Assembly (NCBI RefSeq): GCF_900091555.1
Contig: NZ_FMCX01000012.1
Location: 1 to 64,000 of the forward strand
Reading direction: 5' to 3'
Source: Micromonospora mirobrigensis
GTDB taxonomy: Bacteria; Actinomycetota; Actinomycetes; Mycobacteriales; Micromonosporaceae
Length of the DNA stretch: 64,000 nucleotides
Shown in pieces: positions 33,939 to 42,873 of the stretch (positions are counted from its first letter, which is position 1; each line of letters opens with the position of its first letter). A program made the position numbers and the translations under genes. Below the pieces are notes generated by a model. The model was not told the origin of the DNA. It searched no databases and saw nothing but the letters and a program-made list of their open reading frames with translations.

Positions 33939-35482
33939 CGTGTCTGCATCTTCTTCGTCGAGGTCATCTGCTTCATGAGGGTCTCCGGGTCAGCGTCCGC
34001 CCGGGCGAGCTCGCCGGTGATGGCGCCTTCGAACACGGTGTAGATGCGGTCGCAGAGCCCGATCAGCTCGGGCAGCTCCGAGGAGATGACGATGACGCCC
34101 TTGCCCTGGTCGGCGAGCCGCTGGATGATGCCGTAGATCTCGTACTTGGCGCCCACGTCGATGCCCCGGGTCGGCTCGTCGAGGATCAGCAGGTCCGGGT
34201 CGGTGAACATCCACTTGGCCAGGACGACCTTCTGCTGGTTGCCGCCGGAGAGCTTGGCGACGCCCTCGTCGACCGTCGGCGCCTTCGTGCGCAGGTCCCG
34301 GCGGTACGACTCGGCCGCCTGGTACTCCCGCACCTCGTCCAGGACACCGTGCCGGGAGATCTTGGACAGCTTCGCGGCCACCGTCGAGGCCTTGATGTCA
34401 TCGAGCAGGTTCAGCCCGAGCGCCTTGCGGTCCTCGCTGACGTACGCCAGGCCGTGGGCGATCGCGTCCGCCACCGACTTGAGCACGATCTCCTTGCCGT
34501 CCTTGACGATCGTGCCGGACTCGAACACCCCGTACGAACGCCCGAAGACGCTCATCGCCAGCTCGGTACGACCCGCGCCCATCAGCCCGGCGAAGCCCAC
34601 GATCTCGCCCCGCCGTACGACGAAGCTCTCGTTCTTGCAGACCTGGCGCTCGGCCGAGATCGGGTGCCGCACGTTCCAGTCCCGCACCTCGAAGAACACC
34701 TCACCGATCTTCGGGGTGTGGTCCGGGAAGCGGCTGCTCAGCTCGCGCCCGACCATGCCCCGCACGATCCGGTCCTCATCCACGCCGTCCTGGATGTTCA
34801 GCGTCTCGACCGTCCGACCGTCCCGCAGGATCGTGATCTGATCCGCGATCGCCTCGATCTCGTTGAGCTTGTGCGAGATCATGATCGAGGTGATGCCCCG
34901 CGAGCGGAAACCCCGCAGCAGGTCCAGCAGGTGCCGCGAGTCGGCCTCGTTCAGCGCCGCGGTCGGCTCGTCCAGAATCAGCAGCTTGACGTCCTTGGCG
35001 AACGCCTTGGCGATCTCCACCAGCTGCTGCTTGCCGACCCCGATGTCCTTGATCAGGGTGTCCGGGTCCTCCTGCAGACCGACCCGGGCCATCAGGTCCA
35101 GCGCCATCCGGTTCGCGGCCTTCCAGTCGATCGCCCCCCGCTTGCGGGGCTCGTTGCCGAGGAAGATGTTCTCGGCGATCGACATGTCCGGGATGAGCGC
35201 GAGCTCCTGGTGGATGATCACGATGCCCGCGTGCTCGCTGGCCCGGATGTCGGAGAAGCGGGTCTCCGCGCCCTGGTAGACGATCTGGCCGTCGTAGGTG
35301 CCGTACGGGTAGACGCCGCTGAGCACCTTCATCAGCGTCGACTTGCCCGCGCCGTTCTCACCGCAGATGGCGTGGATCTCGCCGGCGCGCACCACCAGGT
35401 TGACGTCGGCAAGGGCCTTGACTCCTGGGAACTCCTTGGTGATGGAGCGCATCTCCAGGAGGATCGGTGCTGCCGCGTTCAC
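33935..35482 (-). CDS. Sugar ABC transporter ATPase, tandem domains (XylG/MmsA-type)
   Basis: 515 residues from GTG 35482 (GGTGGGAGC immediately upstream; an in-frame TTG at 35500 is less likely). Two fused ABC cassettes: Walker A GENGAGKSTLMKVLSG, Walker B LLILDEPTAALNE and the His-switch SHKLNEIE in the first. The second has a degenerate Walker A region (GLMGAGRTELAMSVFG), the signature LSGGNQQKV and Walker B LLILDEPTRGIDVG, the usual asymmetry of CUT2 ATPases. It powers the transporter encoded downstream. Confidence 0.93.
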   Translation of the reverse strand: MNAAAPILLEMRSITKEFPGVKALADVNLVVRAGEIHAICGENGAGKSTLMKVLSGVYPYGTYDGQIVYQGAETRFSDIRASEHAGIVIIHQELALIPDMSIAENIFLGNEPRKRGAIDWKAANRMALDLMARVGLQEDPDTLIKDIGVGKQQLVEIAKAFAKDVKLLILDEPTAALNEADSRHLLDLLRGFRSRGITSIMISHKLNEIEAIADQITILRDGRTVETLNIQDGVDEDRIVRGMVGRELSSRFPDHTPKIGEVFFEVRDWNVRHPISAERQVCKNESFVVRRGEIVGFAGLMGAGRTELAMSVFGRSYGVFESGTIVKDGKEIVLKSVADAIAHGLAYVSEDRKALGLNLLDDIKASTVAAKLSKISRHGVLDEVREYQAAESYRRDLRTKAPTVDEGVAKLSGGNQQKVVLAKWMFTDPDLLILDEPTRGIDVGAKYEIYGIIQRLADQGKGVIVISSELPELIGLCDRIYTVFEGAITGELARADADPETLMKQMTSTKKMQTR

Positions 35483-35749
35483 GCTCCCACCACCTCGCAA
35501 CGGCCCTGAGCGGTCGCGCTGGGCCGTACGGGTGAAAGCGCACCTTGCGTGCGGAAAATCGCCCGACCCGCACCGGGCATCGAGTGTGCGCGGGCGACGG
35601 GTATTGGCAGAGCCACGGTTCGCCTCCGATGTGTCCCGTTCATCCGCTGATCACTGCTGTGGAAGTGCGCACCGACGTTCCCTCTGTCCGAGCGTGAGTG
35701 TTGGTCATGGTTTTGGCGCCGTTCTGTCCAAGGGGATTGAGCGGAGGCG

Positions 35750-37966
35750 TCAGGCCTTCTCCGCAATCGCCGCCACCGGCCGGTCGGTGGGAGCCGCCCC
35801 GTCCAGTTCGCTTCGGAATGGTGGGTCGGCGCCGGTCCGCCCGCACGTCACCGCGGCCGCTCGTGCGGCGAACCGACCGATCTCGGCCAGTTGCTGCGGA
35901 TCCAGCGAGGCGATCGCGTCATGGCGGTCACCACCGAGCAGGTTCCGGGCATCGAGTGCGCACAGCAGTGCCGCCATGAAGGTGTCACCCGCGCCGACCG
36001 TATCGACCACCCGAACCGGTGACGCCGCCACCTCGGCATGCCCGGCCCGGTTGAGCAGCACGGCCCCCGTACCGCCCAGCGTGACCACCACGAGCAGCCG
36101 GCCGGACGAGAGCCAGCCGGCAGCGACCCGTTCGGCAGGGACATCGGGGTAAAGGTGCGCGAGGTCCTCCTCGCTGACCTTGACGATGTGCGTGTGGGGC
36201 AACAGTTCCTCGGTGCGGCGAACCAGCCCGGCACGCGATCCGCCGACCGAGGGGCGGATGTTCGGGTCGAAGCTGATGCTCACCGCTCCCCCGGCGTGCT
36301 CGCGCCGGACGAACCGGGCCACCACGTCCGCGCCCGGCTCCCGGTAGGCGGCGAGCGACCCGACGTGCAGCGCCTGAGCGGTGACCCGTTCAGGCAGCTC
36401 GCTGTCAGCCCACTGCCAGTCGGCTGTTCCCTCGACCCAGAAGGTGTACTCGGTCGCACCGTCCGCGCCGGGCACCGCGACTGCCAACGACGACGGTTGT
36501 CCCGCGTCGACCAGGAGACCGTCGAGCACCGACGCGCCACCGAGTCGACCCCGGACGCGACTGCCGAAGGCGTCGTCGGCCACGCGGGCGATCATCGTCG
36601 TCGCCATGCCGAGCCGGCTGGCGGCGACGGCCACGTTGGCCGGACTGCCGCCGGGCAACGCCCGATAGCTGTCGGATTCGGGGTCGGGAACCAGGTCGAT
36701 GACGTTCTCGCCGAGCACCGCTAGCGTGGTGTCCGGGCGCGGGTCGGCAGTGCGTTCGCGCAGGGCGACCGCCAGAGAGCGCGACAGGGGCAGGTGTGGC
36801 AGCAGGGTCGCCTGCACGGCGTGGTACAGGTCGGGCTTACCGGCCCACACTCCGGCCGTCGGACGGTTGTTGGCGTCCAGTTCGTGATGCCAGCTGCCGT
36901 CGACAGCATCGCGAAAGGACTCCCCGATGTGCTGCCACCAGCGGCGGTACCACATTTCGTAGGCCGGTTCGCCGGTGCGGCGGAACAGGGCCGCCGCGGC
37001 GGCGACCGCCTCGGCCGCGACCCAGTGCATCCGAGCCGTTACCACCGGCCGGCCCTGCCAGTCGACCGTGTAGACGAACCCGGGCTTGCCGTCCACGGCC
37101 CAACCGTGCTGAACGGCGGCGCCGAACAGCGCCTGCGCGTCCGCCAGGAGCCAGGTCGGCGGATCGTCCAGCGCCGCGTCGAGGTGCAGCAGCAGGCGCG
37201 CCCACTCCATCCAGTGCCCGACCGTGCCCCCGTACGGCCGGAACGGGTGATCGGGTTGCCTGATGTGGTATTCGGGCAACACGCGCCAGTCGGCGTCGAA
37301 GTGCTCGGGCATCAGCCAGCCGTTCTGCCGGGCGGCCCCGTGCACCAGGTGCGTGGCGATCGTCAGGGCACGGTCCCGCCAACGCTGCTCACCAGTCACG
37401 TCGGCGACGGCCAGGAACGCCTCGACGGCGTGCATGTTGCTGTTCGCTCCGCGGTACGCCTCGCAGACGTTCCACCGCCGGTCCCACTGTTCCACGCAGC
37501 GCTGCTCGCCATCGTCCCAGAAGCGTTCGTCGACGATCCGGGTCACGTCGGCCAGCAGTCGAGGTGCGAGAGGATCGCCCGCTACGACCGCACTGGCGGC
37601 GGCGAGCATGACGAAGGCGTGGGTGTACATCGACTTCTCGGTGTCGAGCGGTTCGCCGGTGGGATGCAGGCTCTCGAACCACCCGCCGTGCTCGCTGTCG
37701 CGCAGCGGGCCGGCCAGGGCGCGTACGCCGTGTGCCACCCGGCGGCGACCGTCCTGGTCGCCGCGGAGCACGGCGATGGCGGCGACGTGCGTCATCCGGG
37801 CGGTCAGCCAGGTCTGCACGGGTCGTCCGGTGACCACCCGGCCGCGCCGGTCAAGCCAACCGAATCCGGTCGGGGTGGCTCCCTCCGCGCCGAAGGCCAG
37901 CAGCCGGTCGGTCTCCGCAGCCAGCCAGGCCCGGTGTGCGGGTGAATCGATCCACGGCTCATCCAT
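35750..37966 (-). CDS. AGE-family sugar isomerase fused to PfkB carbohydrate kinase
   Basis: 738 residues from ATG 37966 (AAGGAG 7 nt upstream). Residues about 1-405 are an N-acylglucosamine-2-epimerase/mannose isomerase-type (alpha/alpha)6 barrel: EHGGWFESL, MYTHAFVMLAAAS, RGANSNMHAVEAFLA, VGHWMEWARLLLHL, ARMHWVAAEA and GSWHHELD hold the family's catalytic histidines and arginines. Residues about 415-738 are a PfkB kinase: LPGGSPANVAVAASRLG, ISFDPNIRPSV, and DTVGAGDTFMAALL with catalytic Asp. The frame is continuous with no stop or new ribosome site between domains. One polypeptide could isomerise an aldose (e.g. mannose) to fructose and phosphorylate it. It lies in line with a secreted protein upstream and the CUT2 transporter downstream. 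Exact sugars are inferred. Confidence 0.88.
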   Translation of the reverse strand: MDEPWIDSPAHRAWLAAETDRLLAFGAEGATPTGFGWLDRRGRVVTGRPVQTWLTARMTHVAAIAVLRGDQDGRRRVAHGVRALAGPLRDSEHGGWFESLHPTGEPLDTEKSMYTHAFVMLAAASAVVAGDPLAPRLLADVTRIVDERFWDDGEQRCVEQWDRRWNVCEAYRGANSNMHAVEAFLAVADVTGEQRWRDRALTIATHLVHGAARQNGWLMPEHFDADWRVLPEYHIRQPDHPFRPYGGTVGHWMEWARLLLHLDAALDDPPTWLLADAQALFGAAVQHGWAVDGKPGFVYTVDWQGRPVVTARMHWVAAEAVAAAAALFRRTGEPAYEMWYRRWWQHIGESFRDAVDGSWHHELDANNRPTAGVWAGKPDLYHAVQATLLPHLPLSRSLAVALRERTADPRPDTTLAVLGENVIDLVPDPESDSYRALPGGSPANVAVAASRLGMATTMIARVADDAFGSRVRGRLGGASVLDGLLVDAGQPSSLAVAVPGADGATEYTFWVEGTADWQWADSELPERVTAQALHVGSLAAYREPGADVVARFVRREHAGGAVSISFDPNIRPSVGGSRAGLVRRTEELLPHTHIVKVSEEDLAHLYPDVPAERVAAGWLSSGRLLVVVTLGGTGAVLLNRAGHAEVAASPVRVVDTVGAGDTFMAALLCALDARNLLGGDRHDAIASLDPQQLAEIGRFAARAAAVTCGRTGADPPFRSELDGAAPTDRPVAAIAEKA

Positions 37967-38051
37967 GGTGCTGCTCCTTCTCCCTTGCCTCATCGGGCGG
38001 AGGCCGGGCCGGGCCCGCCCGTGCCGGCGTCTGCGCGGGCGGGCACGGCGC

Positions 38052-39488
38052 TCAGTACGCCTGGTCGCTGATGGAGAAGGCGTTCTGGTACTTGATCCAG
38101 CGGGCCAGGTAGGCCCACCCGGCGTGGTGCGAGACCCACTCCTCACGCCCCGGGTAGGTGTCCTCCGAGCCGACGTCGTTGTAGGCACCGAGGTAGGTAC
38201 GGCGGTCGGTGAACCGGTTCTGCATGTCGAGCACCTTCTGGGCGTGGTACTGCTCCCAGTACGCGCCCTTCTGGCTGGCCAGGGCGTCGATGCCGAACGC
38301 GTCGGCGAAGACGTCCATGGTGGCGAACTGCATCCGTCGTTGCGTACCCCAGTCGTTGCCGTTGGGGTAGTAGATGTCGCTCGATCCGTCGCGGTAGATC
38401 GTGCCGCCGGGCGCCGCGTTCGTCCGGGTGAGCCTCGGGTCGGCGGCGTACGGGTTCTGCCCGACGACGAAGTTGAGGTCCACCAGCGCGTCGTAGACGA
38501 CACCCGCGTTGAACAGCGCCGCGCGTGGTGTGCCCTTTCCGGCCAGGGAGGAGGTCAGCCCGGCGTGGAGGTTGAGGGAGATCGCCTCCATGTAGTCCGG
38601 GTGCACCCGGTCGTGGTTGGTCATCGTCCCATCGGCGTTGGTGTTGGAGCCGTCCAGCCAGTCAGCCAACGTCCGCCCGTTGACGACCGTGGTGCTGGTG
38701 ACGTCCGACGGTCGCGCGGTGGCGGAGATCATCAGCTCGGCGCTCTTGCGCATCCAGGTGCCGTAGTTGGGGTGAGTCGGCATCATCGCGGTCGCCACCT
38801 GCAACACCTGGGCGTTCCAGGCGTTCTCCTCGGCCTTGGTATCGCCGGGAGTCAGGAACGCGCCGGTCGCGCTGCGGTAGTACGGCACGGTGTAGCTGTT
38901 GAACCGGTTGGCCTCGTACTCGACCATTTTGCGCACGTACTCGCGATCGGTGGTCGAGAGATCGTCCCACATCAGCCAGCCGGCGAAGCCGGCGAACGCT
39001 GCCCAGTGCGCGCTCTGCCAGGCGTTGCCCCAGCCGCCGCTGGTGTTCACCAGGTGGCGGTAGGCCAGCGAACTGATCAGGCGGACCGTCTTTGTCTTGG
39101 CCTCGGTGGCGGATGGCGATGGGTTGCTGTTGTTGCCGGTCTGGTAGACGCCCAATTTCAACGACACGGCCAGACCGAACGCCTGGGCGGCCGGGGGCCG
39201 GATGTTGTCCTCGGCGGTGCCACCGAAGGTGAGGTAGGCGCCGATCTGGGCGTCGTAGTTCTTGGTCTCGTTGTACCAGGTGGTCAGCGCGAACTGATTC
39301 GTGTTGCGCAGGATCGCCCGGAGCCGTACCGAACCGGCGTCGTTCGGGTGGGTGCTGCTGAAGTTGCTCATCACGATCGGCACGACGGCGCTGCCGGCCG
39401 CCGCGGCCGGCGTGGCCGGAGCAGTCAGCGTCGCGAGCAGCGTGACGCCGGCGGTGGCGACCAGAGCGAGGGAACGTCGTAGACGCAT
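38052..39488 (-). CDS. Secreted all-helical protein, possible glycan-active enzyme
   Basis: 478 residues; AGGAGGT precedes ATG 39488. Sec signal peptide (RRSLALVATAGVTLLATLTAPATPAAAA). The mature protein is rich in Trp, Tyr and Asn with helical repeats (AYRHLVNTSGGWGNAWQSAHWAAFAGFAGWLMWDDLS, HPDYMEAISLNLHAGL, EEWVSHHAGWAYLARWIKYQ), suggesting an alpha/alpha-barrel like those of secreted glycosidases or polysaccharide lyases. I do not recognise the family. Its position, 85 nt upstream of the isomerase-kinase fusion and divergent from a ROK repressor, suggests it helps release the sugar used by that operon. Confidence 0.7.
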   Translation of the reverse strand: MRLRRSLALVATAGVTLLATLTAPATPAAAAGSAVVPIVMSNFSSTHPNDAGSVRLRAILRNTNQFALTTWYNETKNYDAQIGAYLTFGGTAEDNIRPPAAQAFGLAVSLKLGVYQTGNNSNPSPSATEAKTKTVRLISSLAYRHLVNTSGGWGNAWQSAHWAAFAGFAGWLMWDDLSTTDREYVRKMVEYEANRFNSYTVPYYRSATGAFLTPGDTKAEENAWNAQVLQVATAMMPTHPNYGTWMRKSAELMISATARPSDVTSTTVVNGRTLADWLDGSNTNADGTMTNHDRVHPDYMEAISLNLHAGLTSSLAGKGTPRAALFNAGVVYDALVDLNFVVGQNPYAADPRLTRTNAAPGGTIYRDGSSDIYYPNGNDWGTQRRMQFATMDVFADAFGIDALASQKGAYWEQYHAQKVLDMQNRFTDRRTYLGAYNDVGSEDTYPGREEWVSHHAGWAYLARWIKYQNAFSISDQAY

Positions 39489-39635
39489 GGGGATACCTCC
39501 TCGACGGGTGGGGGTGTCGCGGTGCAGACAGGCATCGAACGGGTGCTAGCGGGCCGGCCGGCGCCAGGTGGGCGGAACTCCGCCAGAGGCGGACGCGGAC
39601 GTGCGGGGGATCAGGGGAGTTACGAGGTGATGAAC

Positions 39636-39660
39636 ACTAAATCCAATTGTTTTTCAAAGT
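39636..39660. promoter_or_regulatory. AT-rich operator candidate for the ROK repressor
   Basis: An imperfect dyad with outer ACTAAA and CAAAGT around CCAATTG lies in a 30-bp AT-rich island within an otherwise GC-rich divergent gap, as is typical of ROK/XylR-NagC-type sites. Confidence is limited by the imperfect symmetry. Confidence 0.45.
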
Positions 39661-39746
39661 CAATGCCCCAGGTGCGGGCAACTTGCGGGCCTGCCCGCCC
39701 CTACCCTCGACCGGGACGGCCGGTCGGACCAGCGAAGGAGCAGGCA

Positions 39747-40991
39747 TTGCGGCAAGTGGGGACGAATCTACCGAAGATCGGCACGTACAACCGGGCCGTG
39801 GTCCTCGACGTGATCCAGCTCAACGACGGCATCAGCCGGGTGGAGATCGCTGAACGTACCGGCCTGACCCCGCAGTCCGTCTCCGGCATAACCCGGCGCC
39901 TGATCGACGAGGGCATCGTGTGGGAGGACGGCCTGAGCCGGGTACTGACCACCGGCAAACCACGCACCGTCCTGCGCGTCAACCCGGACGCCGGCTACGC
40001 GGTCGGCCTGCACTTCGACCCGGTCGAGCTGGTCAGCGTCGTCGTCGACATGCTGGGTCGGCCCGTGGCCATGCAGCGTCGTGCGGTTCCCGCGGACGTC
40101 ACCCCTGCCCAGGTGGTCGGGCTGATGGGCGATCTCACCAGCGAGGTGCTCCGGTTGGCCGCCGTGCCCCGCGAACGGGTGCGCGGCGTGGGTCTGGCCG
40201 CCCCCGGGCCGATCGACCAGGATCTCGGCATGGTGGTCTCCCCGCCGCAGCTCTCGACGTGGCGACGGGTGCCGATCGAACGGATGCTCCAAGAGGCCGT
40301 CGACCTCCCCGTCACGGTGGACAACGACGCCACGGCGGCGGCCATCGGCGAACGCTGGTCGGGAGTCGGACGTGGCGTGGCCAACTTCGCCTACTTCTTC
40401 TTCGGCACCGGCATCGGCGGCGGTCTGTTCCTCAGCCACCAGGTCCATCGTGGTGGCTCCGGTAACGCCGGCGAGTTCGGGCACCTCACCGTCGTACCTG
40501 ACGGCCCCGACTGCTACTGCGGCAACCGCGGCTGTCTGGAACGGCTGATCAGCCCGTCGGCGATCGTCGCCGAGGCACACCGTCGGCTCGCCGGCGGCGG
40601 GCAGCTCGGGGGTGTGCTGGCCGACGCCTACGCCGACGAGCCGGCCCGGGTCGACTACGCCCTCGTCGGCAAGGCGGCCACGGCCGGCGACCCACTGGCC
40701 ACCGAACTGATCACCAGGGCGGCCGAGTGGCTGTCCTGCGCGGTGGTCAATGTGGTCAACACCGTCGACGTGGACCTCGTGGTCCTTGGTGGACACACGC
40801 TGACACACGTCGGCGAGTGGTACCGCGCCGCTCTGGCCGAGGCACTCGCCAACCGGCCTATCGCGCGACGGATCCGGGTCGTCGACGTGGCGCTCTCCTC
40901 GCTGGGAGCCGATGCGGCCGTGCTCGGTGCTGCCTCACTGGTGCTGCACGCCGCCTACTCTCCCCGGGTCACCGCGCTGCTCACCCAGTAG
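39747..40991 (+). CDS. ROK family transcriptional repressor (XylR/NagC-type)
   Basis: 414 residues from TTG 39747, chosen for GAAGGAG 6 nt upstream; the open frame further upstream crosses the promoter region. N-terminal winged HTH (NRAVVLDVIQLNDGISRVEIAERTGLTPQSVSGITRRLIDEGIV), then a sugar-kinase-like ROK domain: GVGLAAPGPID, DNDATAAAIGERW, FGTGIGGGLFLSHQVHRGGSGNAGEFGHLTV, and the zinc motif CYCGNRGCLE. Such repressors bind a sugar or sugar phosphate. It is divergent from the secreted protein / isomerase-kinase / CUT2 genes and probably controls them. Confidence 0.9.
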   Translation: MRQVGTNLPKIGTYNRAVVLDVIQLNDGISRVEIAERTGLTPQSVSGITRRLIDEGIVWEDGLSRVLTTGKPRTVLRVNPDAGYAVGLHFDPVELVSVVVDMLGRPVAMQRRAVPADVTPAQVVGLMGDLTSEVLRLAAVPRERVRGVGLAAPGPIDQDLGMVVSPPQLSTWRRVPIERMLQEAVDLPVTVDNDATAAAIGERWSGVGRGVANFAYFFFGTGIGGGLFLSHQVHRGGSGNAGEFGHLTVVPDGPDCYCGNRGCLERLISPSAIVAEAHRRLAGGGQLGGVLADAYADEPARVDYALVGKAATAGDPLATELITRAAEWLSCAVVNVVNTVDVDLVVLGGHTLTHVGEWYRAALAEALANRPIARRIRVVDVALSSLGADAAVLGAASLVLHAAYSPRVTALLTQ

Positions 40992-40992
40992 A

Positions 40993-41248
40993 CGCCACGG
41001 CACGGCTCGCTCCACCCGAGTTGCGAGAGCGGTTCTGGGGCGTAATCGCCGGCGCGGTGCTGCGGTGTGCCTCGGGGCAGGCGCTCGACCTGCTCCAACG
41101 GTACGCGCCCGAAGAGCCCGGTTCGCCACCTACGGTCGCCGCGACCGACGCTTACGCCCAAGGTGCTCTGCGCACCGCCCGGAATGCCGTGCGGGAAGTT
41201 TTCACCCGGCCGCATCCAGAAGCGAGGACCGCCGCGAAGTATGGGTGA
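40993..41248 (+). pseudogene. Headless coding remnant
   Basis: Directly after the ROK stop a frame with normal actinobacterial third-position bias runs for 84 codons (ARLAPPELRERFWGVIAGAV...TARNAVREVFTRPHPEARTAAKYG) to a TGA at 41248, but has no start codon or ribosome site of its own. It resembles the C-terminal helices of a regulator such as TetR. Probably the tail of a deleted gene. Confidence 0.4.
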
Positions 41249-41293
41249 ACGGCATTGCAGCCGCCACACAGTACTCCGAGAAGAGGCACGTAG

Positions 41294-41950
41294 ATGAGGA
41301 TCACCGGACTCGGCAAGCGGGCCGCCGCTGTGGCCACCGCCGCCGTCGTCGCGTCCGCCATTGCCGCCGCGCCGGCCGCCGCCCACGGCAAGACCAAGCC
41401 GCTGGGCACCAAGTCCCTCGCGTCGGTGCTGACCGCGGACAAGAAGGGCTTCGACCACAACGGCCACGATTACGACATCCTCACCGCCGCCGTCCAGGCG
41501 GTCCTCAAGGCCAAGCCGTCCAGCCCGGTGAAGGTCCTCGCCGACGGCAAGACCGCCCTGACCGCCTTCCTCCCCAACGACCGCGCGTTCGAGCTGCTCG
41601 TCGCCGACCTGCAGAAGACCAAGCGGCTGCCCAGCGAGAAGAAGGCCTTCACCGCCGTCGCGGGTCTCGGCATCAACACCGTCGAGTCGATCCTGCTCTA
41701 CCACGTCGTGCCCGGTGCGACGATCGACCGCAAGGCCGCGCTCAAGGCCGACGGTGCCAAGCTCACGACCGCCGCCGGGTCCACCATCAAGGTCGATGTG
41801 TACGGCCCGCGCTGGCACAAGCGTATCGCCCTCATCGACGCCGACCGCAGCGACCGCAACCCGCGCGTCAACCGGTTCGACATCAACAAGGGCAACAAGC
41901 AGATCGCCCACGGCATCGACCGGGTCCTGCGCCCGATCGACCTGCCCTGA
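41294..41950 (+). CDS. Secreted fasciclin-domain protein
   Basis: 218 residues. Sec signal peptide (RITGLGKRAAAVATAAVVASAIAAAPAAA-HG). One fasciclin domain (about residues 45-215): DYDILTAAVQAVL, the H1-like LTAFLPNDRAFELLV, LLYHVVPGATIDRKAAL with the conserved YH motif, and final NKGNKQIAHGIDRVLRPIDLP. Family members act in adhesion or at the cell surface. GAGAAGAGG lies ahead of the ATG. It is followed by a strong hairpin, so transcription appears monocistronic. Confidence 0.88.
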   Translation: MRITGLGKRAAAVATAAVVASAIAAAPAAAHGKTKPLGTKSLASVLTADKKGFDHNGHDYDILTAAVQAVLKAKPSSPVKVLADGKTALTAFLPNDRAFELLVADLQKTKRLPSEKKAFTAVAGLGINTVESILLYHVVPGATIDRKAALKADGAKLTTAAGSTIKVDVYGPRWHKRIALIDADRSDRNPRVNRFDINKGNKQIAHGIDRVLRPIDLP

Positions 41951-41960
41951 ACCTGACACA

Positions 41961-41999
41961 CCGCACGGGCGCGGTCCATGACGGACCGCGCCCGTGCGG
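41961..41999 (+). terminator. Hairpin terminator of the fasciclin gene
   Basis: A perfect 17-bp stem (41961-41977 with 41983-41999) and 5-nt loop, 11 nt after the stop codon. Confidence 0.8.
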
Positions 42000-42339
42000 C
42001 GTCGGCGTCGCGCGTCGCGCGCGACGTGATCCTCGTGGCGTTGCTCGGTGAGCACGTCATCGGCACGAAGTCGGATGCCGGCCATGACCGAGTTCCTTCC
42101 AGCCTGATCTCGCAGAACAGGGCGGTTGCGGCAGGCCCGGTGATCGAAGGGTGTGCGGCTCCGGGTGGGACAGCCGTCGACCAGGACGCGGAGCCTCGAC
42201 CGGAAATCTCACCATGCAGTCCTGACCCGCCACGATCCCGTTGTTGTCCGCCCGGAACCACCTCCCCGAACGCATCCGCGGCCGCCGTGGGCAGCGCCGA
42301 TACCGGTGGCGGCGCTTCAGCCCGGCCGGTAGGCGCTGC

Positions 42340-42575
42340 TCGCTCTCTCCCTCTGCGCAACGGCGACACCTGCGCCGGACTCGCGGCCGGCTTCGAGATC
42401 GGCGTCGCCACCGACTGGCGGCACCTGCGGGACGCGATAGCTCTGCACGCGACGGCCGCCGATGACCTGGCCACCGCCGTGGCACGGATCCGCGGCTGCC
42501 GTACGCGATCCTGGACGGCGCCCTGGTCCCGATCGGCCGGGTCGCCGGCCAGCGGCCGTACTACCCGGTTCGCTC
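42340..42575 (+). pseudogene. Remnant of IS5-family transposase
   Basis: One frame reads LRNGDTCAGLAAGFEIGVATDWRHLRDAIAL, then a frameshift near 42500 leads into AILDGALVPIGRVAGQRPYYPVR. Both pieces are the successive helix-turn-helix and start-of-DDE phrases of common actinobacterial IS5-type transposases (compare LAAGF-GVATVYRYV...ILDGTLLPIDRIAADRPFYSGKHK). Both ends are missing and no inverted repeats were found, so it is dead. The rest of 42000-42740 holds no other recognisable gene. Confidence 0.75.
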
Positions 42576-42757
42576 CAGGTTGTGAACCGGACTGGGAGCA
42601 ACACCGAGCGGAGCTTCACGCCGGTTCGGGGGCCCGACATCGTCACGACGACCCCTCACCAGGGCGAGCCGTGGGCCTGGCCAACCGACCTGTCCGAAGC
42701 CCAACGGCACGTCCGCCGGCGGAACCACACCTTCCCGGCAGGTGCACGAAACTTTCA

Positions 42758-42786
42758 TTGACACTTGTTACATCGCAGTGCAACAT
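42758..42786 (+). promoter_or_regulatory. Promoter of the secreted glycosidase-lectin gene
   Basis: TTGACA (42758-42763), a 17-nt spacer and CAACAT (42781-42786). The spacer and -10 contain an imperfect TTGTTAC...GTGCAACA dyad that could be an operator. Confidence 0.5.
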
Positions 42787-42873
42787 GGGCAGCAACCTCT
42801 GACGACGTTGCCTTACACGCGATTCGCGTTGTCGTCGAGCATTGGCAAGTGGGATCGCCCGCTAGGAGAACCA

